Shown in pieces: positions 36,084-45,796 of a stretch of DNA of 64,000 bases (positions are counted from its first letter, which is position 1; every line of letters begins with the position of its first letter). Made by a program: the position numbers and the translations under genes. The DNA comes from Leptospira abararensis (GTDB lineage: Bacteria; Spirochaetota; Leptospiria; Leptospirales; Leptospiraceae), in assembly GCF_016918735.1 (NCBI RefSeq), contig NZ_JAFFPR010000048.1:8474-72473 (forward strand). Reading direction: 5' to 3'. A model generated the notes under the pieces. The model searched no databases. It saw only the letters and a program-made list of their open reading frames with translations, and was not told the origin of the DNA.

Positions 36084-37145
36084 ATGCCCACAAACATAGA
36101 ATTAGAGACATTAGAAGCCGTACAAAATTATTATGGAAAGGTCCTCCAAACAAATAAAGATTTAAAGACAACCGCTTGTTGTAGCATCGAATCACTACCT
36201 CCGGCCTATTTACCTTTTATTACAAAAATTCATCCTATTGTAAAAGATAAATTTTATGGATGCGGCTCTCCCTTCCCACCTGCATTATCCGGAAGATCGA
36301 TATTAGATTTAGGTTGCGGGTCGGGCAGAGATGTTTATCTATTATCTCAACTAGTTGGTGAATCGGGATCTGTCATAGGAATTGATATGACAAAGGAGCA
36401 GTTGGATGTGGCCGTAACCTATCTTGAATACCATCGCAGTGAATTTGGTTACCAAAAATCCAATGTTTCTTTTCGAGAAGGTTATATCGAAAACTTAAAG
36501 CCTTGTGGTATTGAGGATAATTCTATTGATCTAGTTGTATCCAATTGTGTCACAAACTTATCACCAAACAAAAAACTTGTGTTCTCGGAAATATTTAGGG
36601 TTTTAAAACCAGGTGGTGAATTATATTTTTCAGATGTTTTCTCTGACCAAAGAATTCCAGAAGAATTAAAAGAAGATCCTGTTTTACTTGGGGAATGTTT
36701 GGGCGGTGCCTTATATACAGAAGATTTCAGAAGATTACTCTTACAATTGGGTGTAAACGATTATCGTGTTGTATCACAGTCCAAAATTAATTTACTAAAC
36801 CCTGAGATTGAGAAAAAAGTGGGGAATATAAATTTCTATTCCATTACATTCAGAGCATTCAAAATCCCCTTAGAAGATCGCTGCGAAGACTACGGTCAAG
36901 TTGCTTATTATAAAGGAACAATAGACGGCTTCCCACATTCTTTTACGTTAGATGATCACCATGTTTTTGTAACAGGCAAACCAATGTTAGTTTGCGGGAA
37001 TACGGCGGATATGGTCTCAACAACTCACTATAAAGACCATTTCAAAATTGTTGGGGATAAATCAAAACATTTTGGGCTCTTCGATTGCGGCCCAAACCCA
37101 GTGGTGTCAACATCTAGCGATGTAACACCCGGTGCTTGTTGTTAA
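36084..37145 (+). CDS. arsM: Arsenite methyltransferase ArsM
   Basis: A 353-aa SAM-dependent methyltransferase with motif I LDLGCGSGRDVYLLSQLVG. Cysteines are in TTACCS, VVSNCVTNLSPNK and LGECLGGALY, the positions used for As(III) binding in ArsM. It ends GACC. It would methylate arsenite to less toxic or volatile species in the cytoplasm. No arsR, acr3 or arsC is adjacent. The C-terminal extension past the core fold has an additional small domain. Confidence 0.88.
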   Translation: MPTNIELETLEAVQNYYGKVLQTNKDLKTTACCSIESLPPAYLPFITKIHPIVKDKFYGCGSPFPPALSGRSILDLGCGSGRDVYLLSQLVGESGSVIGIDMTKEQLDVAVTYLEYHRSEFGYQKSNVSFREGYIENLKPCGIEDNSIDLVVSNCVTNLSPNKKLVFSEIFRVLKPGGELYFSDVFSDQRIPEELKEDPVLLGECLGGALYTEDFRRLLLQLGVNDYRVVSQSKINLLNPEIEKKVGNINFYSITFRAFKIPLEDRCEDYGQVAYYKGTIDGFPHSFTLDDHHVFVTGKPMLVCGNTADMVSTTHYKDHFKIVGDKSKHFGLFDCGPNPVVSTSSDVTPGACC

Positions 37146-37189
37146 AGGTTAAATCCTCTATGGAAATTCTTGAAGCGAAGAATAAAGGT

Positions 37190-37744
37190 TCAGTCTTTTT
37201 GCAATTTTCGGGAGTTCTTTTGTTCTTCAGAAATTTGCATTTTTTTAATAGCATCCTTAGAATTTTTATTGAATGACTGCTTCATTTTCGAGGAATCCAT
37301 CGACTTTTCAGCATAATCTAAGAACTCTCGCTCTTTTATGAGAGATTTCACTTTTACTGAAATTGCATTTGGATCACTTTCATAGTATTTACTAACATAC
37401 GATTTAATCGCAGACTGTCTTACCAATCTGTGCTGATTCGAGTTAGACAAATTATTTTCCAAACTGGATTTTGCTTCTGGTGACTCAAATTCAGAAAGAG
37501 CTTTCACCGCGTTTACTTTTACATATACGCGTACGGGGCTATTTTCAATAATCTCTTTTAGATAAGGAACTGGATTGGGGTCCACAGCAGTGGCTAACTT
37601 TTTGAAATCAACGTCGCCTGGATGCCTACTAAGAGATAAACTTGCAATTAGTTGATCCAGTTTTCCTTGGTCTAAACCTTCAGCAAACACTGGTAAAACG
37701 AAACTAAACAAAGAAAGTAAAATTATAAAAACTAATCTTATCAT
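37190..37744 (-). CDS. Exported HEAT-repeat-like protein
   Basis: A 184-aa protein with a signal peptide (ending VFA/EG) and two or three HEAT-like helical pairs (VPYLKEIIENSPVRVYVKVN, then AVKALSEFESPEAKSSLE). The C-terminus is Lys/Ser-rich and disordered. It starts four bases after the stop of the metalloprotease gene upstream on the same strand, so it probably belongs to the same operon and may bind or control that protease (inference). Confidence 0.65.
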   Translation of the reverse strand: MIRLVFIILLSLFSFVLPVFAEGLDQGKLDQLIASLSLSRHPGDVDFKKLATAVDPNPVPYLKEIIENSPVRVYVKVNAVKALSEFESPEAKSSLENNLSNSNQHRLVRQSAIKSYVSKYYESDPNAISVKVKSLIKEREFLDYAEKSMDSSKMKQSFNKNSKDAIKKMQISEEQKNSRKLQKD

Positions 37745-37748
37745 TATT

Positions 37749-39167
37749 TTAATACGCTAAGGGATTTCTTCGAATGATCCAACCCTGCTCTCCTGTAATC
37801 TGATTTTGATTCGTAACCCCATCACTTGCCCAAAACATCATATTATAACCACCTGCGTCGATGGTTCCTGTCCCTACACATTCTAGAGGTGCAATGTAAC
37901 CATCGCTGACCAAAAAATTTACTCGAGCATTACCACAATAGGGAGTTTCAATCAGTGGATCCTGGGTATAATTCAAACCAGAGGTACTTGTCGATCCAGT
38001 ACTCTCTGAAGTATGGAAAAGTCCCAGAAAATGCCCTGCTTCATGGGCCATTGTATTTCCAACAAATGTTAGGTCCGAGTTTGAAAGTAAACTCCCTGCA
38101 CCACCAGAAGTACGATGAGGCTCGATGAATACAGTCATTGCGGAGGCTTTTGTACCAGTAAATCCCGGAAGTCCAGGAATCCCACCTGCGATTCCTAGTA
38201 AACCACCTTCACCAGTTGCCTCGCTGGCAATATAGATGTTCAATGCCTTCGGATCTTGTAAGGAGGCGGTCGTTGTATACAATCGAAGCAGTCCTCCCGT
38301 GAGAGAAGTATCTTCCGAAGACACATCGGAGATAGCATTAAATTCAACGTCAGATGAAGTTTTAACTGAAAATACTAGTTCAACATTCACTGTGTTTTGT
38401 ATATACAATGCTTTAAAACGATCGAGTGCAGGTTTAATTGCTTCCAAAGTTTTCGTTTGATAAGAATTGTTTAGAAAGATAATGTTTACATTGATTTTTT
38501 TTGTTTTTGCCCAGGTACGAGTAAGTCCGTTAGTTGCACTTCCGCCAACATTCGCAGAAAAGAACCTTTCCTCATCTGTCAAAGGTTTACAACCGATGGT
38601 TTGTTTGAGCTGAAAGTTTGTTCCCACGGGACCATTTAAATCAAGATACCAATTCCCTGCTAAAGAAACACTGACATAAGGGGCCCCACCCGCAAGGTAA
38701 TAGAAAGGATTAGAGCCATAACCAAACATTGATGTTGCGTGTTGACCTGCCAGGATTCCTTCCCTGTTACTAAAAGATGTACCGCCACTATTATAAAAAT
38801 AATAATGAACAGGCCGAAAATCGGCACCGGTAAAACTATGACTCTGTTCTATATAGAATATCGCATTTGGGTTTGAAGGACCCACAGAAAAAGACTGTAC
38901 ATTAGAATAATAAAGCGACTTCCCCGTTCCGTAATAGTTTGCAACTGGACCATTGCTTGCCGCAATTGTTCTTTGTGTACTAATCATACAAGGTTCGGTT
39001 CCAGAATCCCCTGCACCTGCACCAGCAGCAGCACCTGCAGCAAGAAGCATCAGTAGAGCCGAAGAATCTCCGCCACCTCCACCACCGCAGGAAATCAGTA
39101 ACCCGAAAAAAGTAGAAACCAAAGAACGTTTCAACTGTGACATTTCCATTATTTTATTTTTGAACAT
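37749..39167 (-). CDS. Metzincin-like zinc metalloprotease lipoprotein
   Basis: A 472-aa protein with a signal sequence, lipobox LISC followed by a GGGGGG spacer, and a Gly/Ala-rich linker. The zinc motif is H375-E376-x2-H379-x5-H385 (HEAGHFLGLFH) and the Met-turn is near 443-444 (YNMMFW), as in metzincins such as pappalysin/M43-like enzymes. It is presumably surface-exposed and proteolytic. ATG codons at 39149 and 39143 are alternative starts. No strong ribosome site distinguishes them. Confidence 0.8.
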   Translation of the reverse strand: MFKNKIMEMSQLKRSLVSTFFGLLISCGGGGGGDSSALLMLLAAGAAAGAGAGDSGTEPCMISTQRTIAASNGPVANYYGTGKSLYYSNVQSFSVGPSNPNAIFYIEQSHSFTGADFRPVHYYFYNSGGTSFSNREGILAGQHATSMFGYGSNPFYYLAGGAPYVSVSLAGNWYLDLNGPVGTNFQLKQTIGCKPLTDEERFFSANVGGSATNGLTRTWAKTKKINVNIIFLNNSYQTKTLEAIKPALDRFKALYIQNTVNVELVFSVKTSSDVEFNAISDVSSEDTSLTGGLLRLYTTTASLQDPKALNIYIASEATGEGGLLGIAGGIPGLPGFTGTKASAMTVFIEPHRTSGGAGSLLSNSDLTFVGNTMAHEAGHFLGLFHTSESTGSTSTSGLNYTQDPLIETPYCGNARVNFLVSDGYIAPLECVGTGTIDAGGYNMMFWASDGVTNQNQITGEQGWIIRRNPLAY

Positions 39168-39733
39168 ATATTGTTTCTGCTATTATGACCGAGAGTTAGG
39201 TGAATTAATAGAACGATTGAATTTTAAAGCTTTTCTACAATCAGATTCTACCTCCGGACTCCAAAAAAAATGAGAAATACCGTTAGAAACGTTTGAAAAC
39301 AGCCTAAAAAACGTTCTGGCTGTTTTAGAAATTATTTCTAAAACATTCTCCAAATTTTAGCGAAATCACCAAATCTAAAATCTCCATCAGAGATTCCCGT
39401 AGATTGGAAACGGATCCCTCGAATTTCGCAGTGATGATGCCAAAAAAATGTCGCAATCCAGAAGCAGACCAATTGTTTAGCGCCGATTCCTTTCTCCGAA
39501 ATATCCTCCGACCCTCTTTGGGCCTATGGATATTGGATCTCCGTTGATTACGAAAAAACGGGCAAAGAGAATCAATTCCCTTCCCGACATTTTCGCCATA
39601 TCCCTAATTTTTTTTATTAGCTTTGTGCTTACAGAAATTACATTCCGCTTATTTTTTCATGAAATAAAGAATATTCATAAATCAGAATTTTCGTATTTAC
39701 TATTTTACGATACCATATAACTTCGTCTATGCT
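39168..39733. other. Intergenic region with a hairpin
   Basis: This 566-bp gap separates divergent genes. A 9-bp stem AAAACAGCC/GGCTGTTTT lies at 39296-39326. The frame 39526-39720 could encode a 64-aa protein with one TM helix, but composition and a missing ribosome site make it doubtful. Nothing else is recognised. Confidence 0.35.
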
Positions 39734-40684
39734 ATGAAACCTATCCTTATCATAACTATTCTTCTGTGCCTGTTAGGCTGCAAAAAGAAAGAATCTTCGG
39801 ATACTGAGACATTCCTCCTTGGTATGCTCCTCCTCGCGCCTAATGAGGTTGTTTTTGAATGGGGTTATCCCGGCTCACAAAACCAACTTCAGAATGCGGA
39901 ACTTGTCGGCAAAACTTCAGGTATCACTATAAAAGTCGGTGGAGTAGCCGCTACTGGAGTTTCCGCAGTAGCCTCCGATACGATCCAATTTACAATGCCA
40001 GTCATACCCGGGATTAACGAAAATACAGCAGTTGATTTTGCTCTAGAAAAAGATGGAGCGGTTGTTTATAATACAAAGGTTCGATATCGACCTCTCGTAA
40101 GTTGGAATGTCAATGAACCCAATGGAATTTATAGACCCATTGATAGTAGAGATAATAAGAATTTTTTTCAAATCACCGCGACGACCGCAACCCATGTCTT
40201 CAATACTTTTGGACATGCCTTATCCGATTTAGATATATCTTATTTTACGAGTTTGAATGGAACTCCTACTCCTTTCGCAACAAAAAGAAGGAATGGGGCA
40301 GAGTTCAACAGGGTGGCGTTGAATGCAGGTACTGTTTACATAATGGTACAACATATCAGTGGATTTGGTGGCACCTATAATTTACAAGTGGCCAATAGTG
40401 GCGTTGTTGCAAGTACTTCGGCCACACTTTATACTCCACCTTCTCTTTGTTATGATACAATGGGGGTAGGCCCAGCTACGACAAATCACTGTGCTGTTCT
40501 TATGGATGCTGTCATCCAAGCTGGCTTCGCTCGTACTGGTCGCTGTACTTATCCATCAGATAATGGTCTTACTACGCGTAATTATTACCAGAATGGATTT
40601 GGCACTGCTTATGCAGAAAGCACTTGCCTCTTTCCAGGTGGTGGATCCCAAAACGAGGCTGAGTCTATTTTTATTGCAAACTAA
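39734..40684 (+). CDS. Lipoprotein of unknown function
   Basis: A 316-aa protein with a signal peptide ending in lipobox LLGC, followed by KKKESSD and LLGMLLLAPNE. The first half looks like an IPT/TIG-type beta domain (VVFEWGYPGSQNQL..., VSAVASDTIQFTMPVIPG). The second contains four or more cysteines near the C-terminus (PPSLCYDT, NHCAVL, GRCTYPS, STCLFPGG). No enzyme motif is seen. A bidirectional terminator follows. Confidence 0.68.
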   Translation: MKPILIITILLCLLGCKKKESSDTETFLLGMLLLAPNEVVFEWGYPGSQNQLQNAELVGKTSGITIKVGGVAATGVSAVASDTIQFTMPVIPGINENTAVDFALEKDGAVVYNTKVRYRPLVSWNVNEPNGIYRPIDSRDNKNFFQITATTATHVFNTFGHALSDLDISYFTSLNGTPTPFATKRRNGAEFNRVALNAGTVYIMVQHISGFGGTYNLQVANSGVVASTSATLYTPPSLCYDTMGVGPATTNHCAVLMDAVIQAGFARTGRCTYPSDNGLTTRNYYQNGFGTAYAESTCLFPGGGSQNEAESIFIAN

Positions 40685-40716
40685 ATCAAATTAGACAATA
40701 GTTTTGATGCCGATTT

Positions 40717-40753
40717 GTGAAGAAGTCGATTTTCCCTAAGTCTCCTTCTTCAC
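40717..40753. terminator. Hairpin between convergent genes
   Basis: GTGAAGAAG and CTTCTTCAC form a perfect 9-bp stem with a 19-base loop between the lipoprotein and the acyl-CoA ligase gene ends. Confidence 0.5.
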
Positions 40754-40778
40754 ATCTGCAGGTTCGCATAATCTTTGT

Positions 40779-42749
40779 TTATCGTTCTGCGTAAATCCGT
40801 GTTTGATTTTTGGTTTCATACATCGATTTAATTAGTGTTTCATATTTTGCCGTAATAACATGTCTTTTAATGGAAAGTTTTGCCGATAATTCGTCGCCAA
40901 CTTCAAAAGTTTTGGGAATGAGTCTTACCTCAACAATCCTTTCGAAACTTTTGAATCCATTCTCTGTACGAATCATTTTCTTTACTTCCTGTTCGATTCT
41001 CTCCTGGACGGCTCTTTTTGCTGCCAACTCTTTGTAAGTAGATCCATATTCTGTAAACTTTTCGAGCGAAGGCAAAATCAAAGCACCTAAATATTTCTGA
41101 TCTTGACCTACAACCATTACATGATCAATCCATGGTGATTGTATGAGTCTGTTTTCTATCGGCACAGGTTCGATATTTTCTCCATTGAGTAGGACAATAG
41201 TTTCTTTGGTTCTACCAACAATTTTTAGTGTATCGTTGTAGGTCATGATTCCCAGATCTCCAGTGTTAAACCAACCATCGGCTGATAGAACTCTAGCGGT
41301 GACTTCAGGTCGTTTATAATAACCTTTCATGATCTGAGGCCCACGTACATACACTTCACCTTTGAGTCCTCTCTTGGGAGGGTATAATACTTCGCCTGAT
41401 TCTATATCTTTCAGCAAAATTTCAGTTTCAGGAAACATCTGCCCTACGCTACCAACAACAAAACGTTTTGGCGTGCGGAAAGCAAGTCCTGGAGAGGTTT
41501 CTGTCAATCCATATCCCTCGAACACAGGAATCCTGATTGTATTAAAAAATTCATCGATATGAAAGGGTAACGACCCCCCACCAGACACGGAACCCCGTAA
41601 TTTTCCACCGGTAACCTGTCTTAGTTTTCTTAATACAATTAGATCAAGAAAAAGATAAGGAATAAAGAATACAGTGATTGAAAGTAAAGATAAGATAGAT
41701 AGTGCGAAGGATTCAAAAAAATTCCTACCATCAAGATCCAATCGATTCCCTTTCAAAAAATGGATCGACCTTTGTATCTTCAGCGCAGATCCAAACGCTA
41801 ATTTGAAAAATACCTGTCTTATCAAAGAAGCTGTTTGAATCTTAGATTGTATCCCTTGATAGATGCTCTCCCAAAGTCTTGGTGCTGATGCCATAAAGGT
41901 AGGTTTCACAATCATTAAGTCTTCTCGAATATTTCTTACATTAGTATAATATTGTGCGGCCCCCATAGCGATGGTTCCCATTTGAAAAACTCTTTCGAAA
42001 CTATGCCACACAGGCAGAATGGAAAGGAATCGATCTTTTGGGCCAATCTCAATCGGAATATTTCGTAACTGTGAAATCATGTTTCCGTGAGTTAACATAA
42101 CTCCTTTGGGTTCTCCTGTTGTTCCAGATGTATAAATGATTGTAAATAAGTCTTCCGGTTGAATTGCGGCAACCCTATCTTCGACCCTTTTGTCACCTAA
42201 CCTTCGCAAACCTATACCTTTTGCGATAAGATCATTCATACTCATAATTTTTGGATAGGAATCAAATTGAATCTTCCCATTCCTATTGCCTTTTCCATTT
42301 AGGACATTAACATTAGGGTCGCTATCCATGAGAATAATATGTGTTATATCTTTTAATCCGAAAATATTTTTCTCAATCCTTTGAAGAACACTTTCGTTTT
42401 CGACAAAAACCATTTTTGAATCCGAATGTGGAAGGATGTATAAAATATCGCCATCTGTTACGTCAGTTCCTCGAGGAACATCTGCAGCACCGCAAAGTAA
42501 TATTCCATAATTGCTGATGATCCATTCTTTTCGATTCTCGGAGAGAACTGCTACATGATCATGTGCCTTCAAACCTAGATCAATTAAGCCAGTCGCCAGG
42601 GCAACTCCCGTTTCATATACATCACGAAAGCTGATCGTAGAGAATTGTTTTTCTTTGTTCCTTGTTCCAAAAGCGGGCTTATCCCCAAACCTTTTAGCAC
42701 TATCGTAAAACAATTCTGCTAGATTTTTTGCTGTGACTTTAAAACTCAT
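40779..42749 (-). CDS. Long-chain acyl-CoA synthetase (AMP-binding)
   Basis: About 656 aa from ATG 42749, chosen because TTGGAG precedes it and the domain begins with MSFKVTAKNLAELFYDSAKR. The longer open frame upstream only overlaps the araC gene. The P-loop-like motif is YTSGTTGEPKGVM; GYGLTETSPG and GWFNTGDLG follow. A hydrophobic stretch (about 340-375) suits membrane association, as in FadD15-type ligases. It activates fatty acids to acyl-CoA. It is co-oriented with the AraC regulator 61 bp upstream. Confidence 0.88.
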   Translation of the reverse strand: MSFKVTAKNLAELFYDSAKRFGDKPAFGTRNKEKQFSTISFRDVYETGVALATGLIDLGLKAHDHVAVLSENRKEWIISNYGILLCGAADVPRGTDVTDGDILYILPHSDSKMVFVENESVLQRIEKNIFGLKDITHIILMDSDPNVNVLNGKGNRNGKIQFDSYPKIMSMNDLIAKGIGLRRLGDKRVEDRVAAIQPEDLFTIIYTSGTTGEPKGVMLTHGNMISQLRNIPIEIGPKDRFLSILPVWHSFERVFQMGTIAMGAAQYYTNVRNIREDLMIVKPTFMASAPRLWESIYQGIQSKIQTASLIRQVFFKLAFGSALKIQRSIHFLKGNRLDLDGRNFFESFALSILSLLSITVFFIPYLFLDLIVLRKLRQVTGGKLRGSVSGGGSLPFHIDEFFNTIRIPVFEGYGLTETSPGLAFRTPKRFVVGSVGQMFPETEILLKDIESGEVLYPPKRGLKGEVYVRGPQIMKGYYKRPEVTARVLSADGWFNTGDLGIMTYNDTLKIVGRTKETIVLLNGENIEPVPIENRLIQSPWIDHVMVVGQDQKYLGALILPSLEKFTEYGSTYKELAAKRAVQERIEQEVKKMIRTENGFKSFERIVEVRLIPKTFEVGDELSAKLSIKRHVITAKYETLIKSMYETKNQTRIYAER

Positions 42750-42810
42750 TGATTCTTTCTCCAATACGCTAAGCATACCAGATTTTGAATCATGGTCTTG
42801 AACGCAGCGG

Positions 42811-43569
42811 CTACTTCGAAAAGAAAATGGCTCGGAAAGGTTCTTTCTTTTTTGTAAAATCAGAAGGGCCGATTCCAAAGGAACGGCGGAAAATACGAGT
42901 GAAGTGTGATTGATCCGCAAACCCACCCTCATAGGCAGCATCCAATAAGTGAGAATGATTTGCCAAATAATCGACTGCCTTTTTTGTTTTGAGCCAAAGT
43001 CGATACGCAGAAAAGGGAACACCTGTTTCCTGCCGAAAAAGATGGCGGAACCGTTCCACAGATAAAGAGGCTTCTTTTGCTAGGTGGGTGAGTGAAAAAT
43101 CCTCTAGTGCAACATCTCTAATACTTTTTTGAATACGTGCATCCAATTTTCGCTTCGTAGTGTGAAGAAAATTTTTATTAATCATGTCTAGAATTTGTTT
43201 GCGGATCTTAGTATTTGATGAGTTTAAAACTTCCTTAATCGTTTGTTTCACAAATTCGGTAAATACATCTCCCACTTCGAAAGGAGAATGATTTGCGGCC
43301 AAACTTTTCTCATGAAAAAGTTCATATCCTGTTGTCAGTGGATCCAGATAAAGTAAAGTCAGATTACCTTCCGTAGATCTCATCTCGTGACTCACACCAG
43401 AAGGAATACAAACTGCATTATAAACTTTCCAAACACCATCTAACGTTCGCAATTCAACTCTACCGGAATCTGGCAGACTGATTTGGATAAAGAAATGACT
43501 GTGTCGGCTGGTTGAAAATCCATCACCCCGATAGGTAGCAAAATCTTCCCAAATTAAAAATTGTTTCAT
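42811..43569 (-). CDS. AraC-family regulator
   Basis: About 252 aa from ATG 43569; a TTG 30 bases upstream is less likely. The N-terminal cupin-type sensor domain (RHSHFFIQISLPDSG, PSGVSHEMRS) precedes a C-terminal double HTH (FSLTHLAKEASLSVERFRHL and AAYEGGFADQSHFTRIFRRS). It lies directly upstream of the acyl-CoA ligase on the same strand and may regulate it. Confidence 0.85.
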   Translation of the reverse strand: MKQFLIWEDFATYRGDGFSTSRHSHFFIQISLPDSGRVELRTLDGVWKVYNAVCIPSGVSHEMRSTEGNLTLLYLDPLTTGYELFHEKSLAANHSPFEVGDVFTEFVKQTIKEVLNSSNTKIRKQILDMINKNFLHTTKRKLDARIQKSIRDVALEDFSLTHLAKEASLSVERFRHLFRQETGVPFSAYRLWLKTKKAVDYLANHSHLLDAAYEGGFADQSHFTRIFRRSFGIGPSDFTKKKEPFRAIFFSK

Positions 43570-43890
43570 GGATATAAATTCAGAAATACACTTATTCAAG
43601 AGTTTCCGATCTTTCGATAAAGAATCAAACTACGAATCACAAAGTAAATGAAAAAAAGAGAAGAAAAAATGTCACCAAAGAACCTACAAAGGATTCATCA
43701 TTTTTGCTACTGGAATTTCAAAATCGTAGGGTATCAAATGACAGACGTTAGTGTTTATTAACCATTTCCGACCAGTAAACAATTTATTTCTCCGAATTCC
43801 CGTCCCAGGACGACAATTCTTTTTATTCAAGCTAAGGTAAGTATAACTTAATCAATCTGATTGGATTCAATCCATCAGAAGGAGAATCCA
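43570..43890. other. Intergenic region without a recognised gene
   Basis: An AT-rich divergent gap. A 37-codon frame from 43648 has no ribosome site and no protein-like pattern. Promoters for araC and the lipoprotein gene presumably lie here, but none stands out. Confidence 0.3.
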
Positions 43891-44472
43891 TTGTTAAAAC
43901 CTTTAATAAAAGAAAATAAAATAAGGAATCAGTATTTATCGATTCTAATCTGTTTGCTTCTGTTGTCATTGTTGCACTGTGCTGGCGACGGTTATGGTAA
44001 AAATAAAAGTGAGTCTAACGATTTATACACTGCTATTTTATTAAACCTCTCAAATACAGACGGAAATTTACCCCAACCAGCAATCAATACGGTAGAGATT
44101 ACAGTCGGAGATACAAAGTTTACCAAAGCACTTGGTGTTTGTCGTGGCGATTTGAACGTGAATGGAAATGATAATATTATGGTTCCAGGGAATGACCAAA
44201 CGTTACCTCTTTTCTTTCTACATAAAGTTGATTTTACGGCAAATACAAATGTTTTCCTTACCCCACTAGGACCGACCTTTATATTTAACATTGATATGCC
44301 TGGAGGCGGTGGCTATGATCCAATCAGTACTTGCGAAACAAAGATCATCGAAAACACAGCAACGATCTATGACATCCAGGTAAAAAATTGTGCCGTAGAC
44401 AAAATCGCTGGTGCGGTTACTCCTCCTACAAATACGATTTCTTTTCGAGCTCGTTGCACCAAGGGACTGTAA
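43891..44472 (+). CDS. Lipoprotein of unknown function (TTG start)
   Basis: About 193 aa. The start is TTG at 43891, selected by a strong AAGGAG six bases upstream; no ATG fits. The signal sequence ends with lipobox LLHC. The mature part opens with LYTAILLNLSNTDG, like other lipoproteins here, then a beta-rich domain with cysteines (GVCRGDL, STCETK, NCAVD, ARCTKG). No family was recognised. Confidence 0.65.
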   Translation: MLKPLIKENKIRNQYLSILICLLLLSLLHCAGDGYGKNKSESNDLYTAILLNLSNTDGNLPQPAINTVEITVGDTKFTKALGVCRGDLNVNGNDNIMVPGNDQTLPLFFLHKVDFTANTNVFLTPLGPTFIFNIDMPGGGGYDPISTCETKIIENTATIYDIQVKNCAVDKIAGAVTPPTNTISFRARCTKGL

Positions 44473-44481
44473 TTAAAAACT

Positions 44482-44517
44482 GACAGTAAAACGTCACCTT
44501 TACGATGTTTTACTGTC
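44482..44517 (+). terminator. Hairpin terminator after the lipoprotein gene
   Basis: GACAGTAAAAC and GTTTTACTGTC form a perfect 11-bp stem followed by CTTT. Confidence 0.65.
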
Positions 44518-44659
44518 CTTTAAAAAAGAACAAAATCGTCTTTGATTGCAAAAGCAATTATCTCGGTGCGCTTATTTGAATACAAAAAGAGGAAATTAAA
44601 GAAATAAAACTCTAGCATTTCCATAGATTTCTGTTTCATTTACCTCCGAGGTATTTAAA

Positions 44660-45046
44660 ATGAATTTTATCTTTTCCCATATAAAATGGATTATGCTCGT
44701 TTCAGGAATCATTACTTGTTCCATGATCCTTTCCGCCTTACATCCTAGTTTAGGACTTATGTTAACCTTTGGTGACACTATTAGTGGTGATTTGTCCAAT
44801 ATCATTGTTCGAAATTGGGGGGCCTTAATTGCCCTTGTCGGAGGAATGCTTGTTTATGGCGCCTATAACGAACCAAATCGCAATTTAGTTCTCGTAGTTG
44901 CTTCGATTAGCAAAAGTACGTTTGTGATCCTCAATTTGATTTACGGAAGTGCCTACTTCGCAAAATCAGGAGTGGCTTTAGTATTTGATTCCATTCTTGT
45001 GATCATCTTTGTTTTATACCTTCTCTTACACAAAGCAAACAAATAA
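44660..45046 (+). CDS. Four-TM membrane protein of unknown function
   Basis: A 128-aa protein with four predicted TM helices (about 8-30, 50-66, 76-98 and 105-124), with one short polar loop (YGAYNEPNRN) between helices two and three. GAGGTATTTAAA precedes ATG. I do not recognise the family. It is a single gene. Confidence 0.6.
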   Translation: MNFIFSHIKWIMLVSGIITCSMILSALHPSLGLMLTFGDTISGDLSNIIVRNWGALIALVGGMLVYGAYNEPNRNLVLVVASISKSTFVILNLIYGSAYFAKSGVALVFDSILVIIFVLYLLLHKANK

Positions 45047-45127
45047 GAGAACGAGAAACTAGAGAAAAACTAAAAAAAGAAATTCGATCGGTTAATCAAT
45101 GGGTAATCAATAAATTAAATTTTGTCT

Positions 45128-45796
45128 TTATTTTTTACCCATCGCCTCTTCCAAAAATTGATTCAAAGGATATAAGTTCCGAAATGATTTTACAGTTTCT
45201 TTTGCAAAGTCATTGGAAGTTAAATTGGAATTTTTTATTTTTTTGGCAACGGCGAATCCTTTGTATTTTAAAAGTTCGATCACAGGATGGTCCTTAGCAA
45301 AACCTTTTGGTGCCGTTTTTAATTTTTCAGCATAAAACTCTGTTCCAAAATCCTGGACAAACTTACGATCGTTCAAAATTTTTTGAAAAGTTTTAGAATC
45401 AGAAATCATTCTTTCTCTTATTTTAAATAATGATTTTGGATCCGGTTGGTAACAACCACCTCCAATTAAGGAATCATTTGGTTCTATGTGCAGATAATAG
45501 CCAGTGCCTTCGATTTTTTTACCCCCACCTCTAATAAAAATTCCGAAGTGAGTTTTATAAGGACTTTTGTCTTTTGAGAAACGAACATCTTTATAAATTC
45601 TAAAAATACAAGACTTAGGATCTACACCTTGTACAGTCTTATCAAACTTTTCTATTTCAGATAACAAATATCCAGTAAGTGATACCAATTCACTTTGAAT
45701 TTCGGTAAACCTATCTTTGTTTTCGAGAAACCAGTTTCTGTTGTTATTTAATTTTAATTCAGACAAAAAACTTAGTATATTTTTACTAATTTTCAT
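45128..45796 (-). CDS. DUF2461 family protein
   Basis: A 222-aa protein with the conserved features of DUF2461/TIGR02453: LSFLSELKLNNNRNWFLENK at the N-terminus, RIYKDVRFSKDKSPYKTH, and GTGYYLHIEPNDSLIGGGCY. It is cytosolic, with no characterised activity. ATG at 45796 fits the family start. Confidence 0.85.
   Translation of the reverse strand: MKISKNILSFLSELKLNNNRNWFLENKDRFTEIQSELVSLTGYLLSEIEKFDKTVQGVDPKSCIFRIYKDVRFSKDKSPYKTHFGIFIRGGGKKIEGTGYYLHIEPNDSLIGGGCYQPDPKSLFKIRERMISDSKTFQKILNDRKFVQDFGTEFYAEKLKTAPKGFAKDHPVIELLKYKGFAVAKKIKNSNLTSNDFAKETVKSFRNLYPLNQFLEEAMGKK

Noticed and set aside
39526..39720. 64-aa single-TM open frame
   Set aside because: No ribosome site and no clear conservation signal; it could be real but cannot be supported.
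42750..43022. N-terminal extension of the acyl-CoA ligase
   Set aside because: The extension overlaps the araC coding region in another frame and lacks family similarity; ATG 42749 has a ribosome site and the expected N-terminus.
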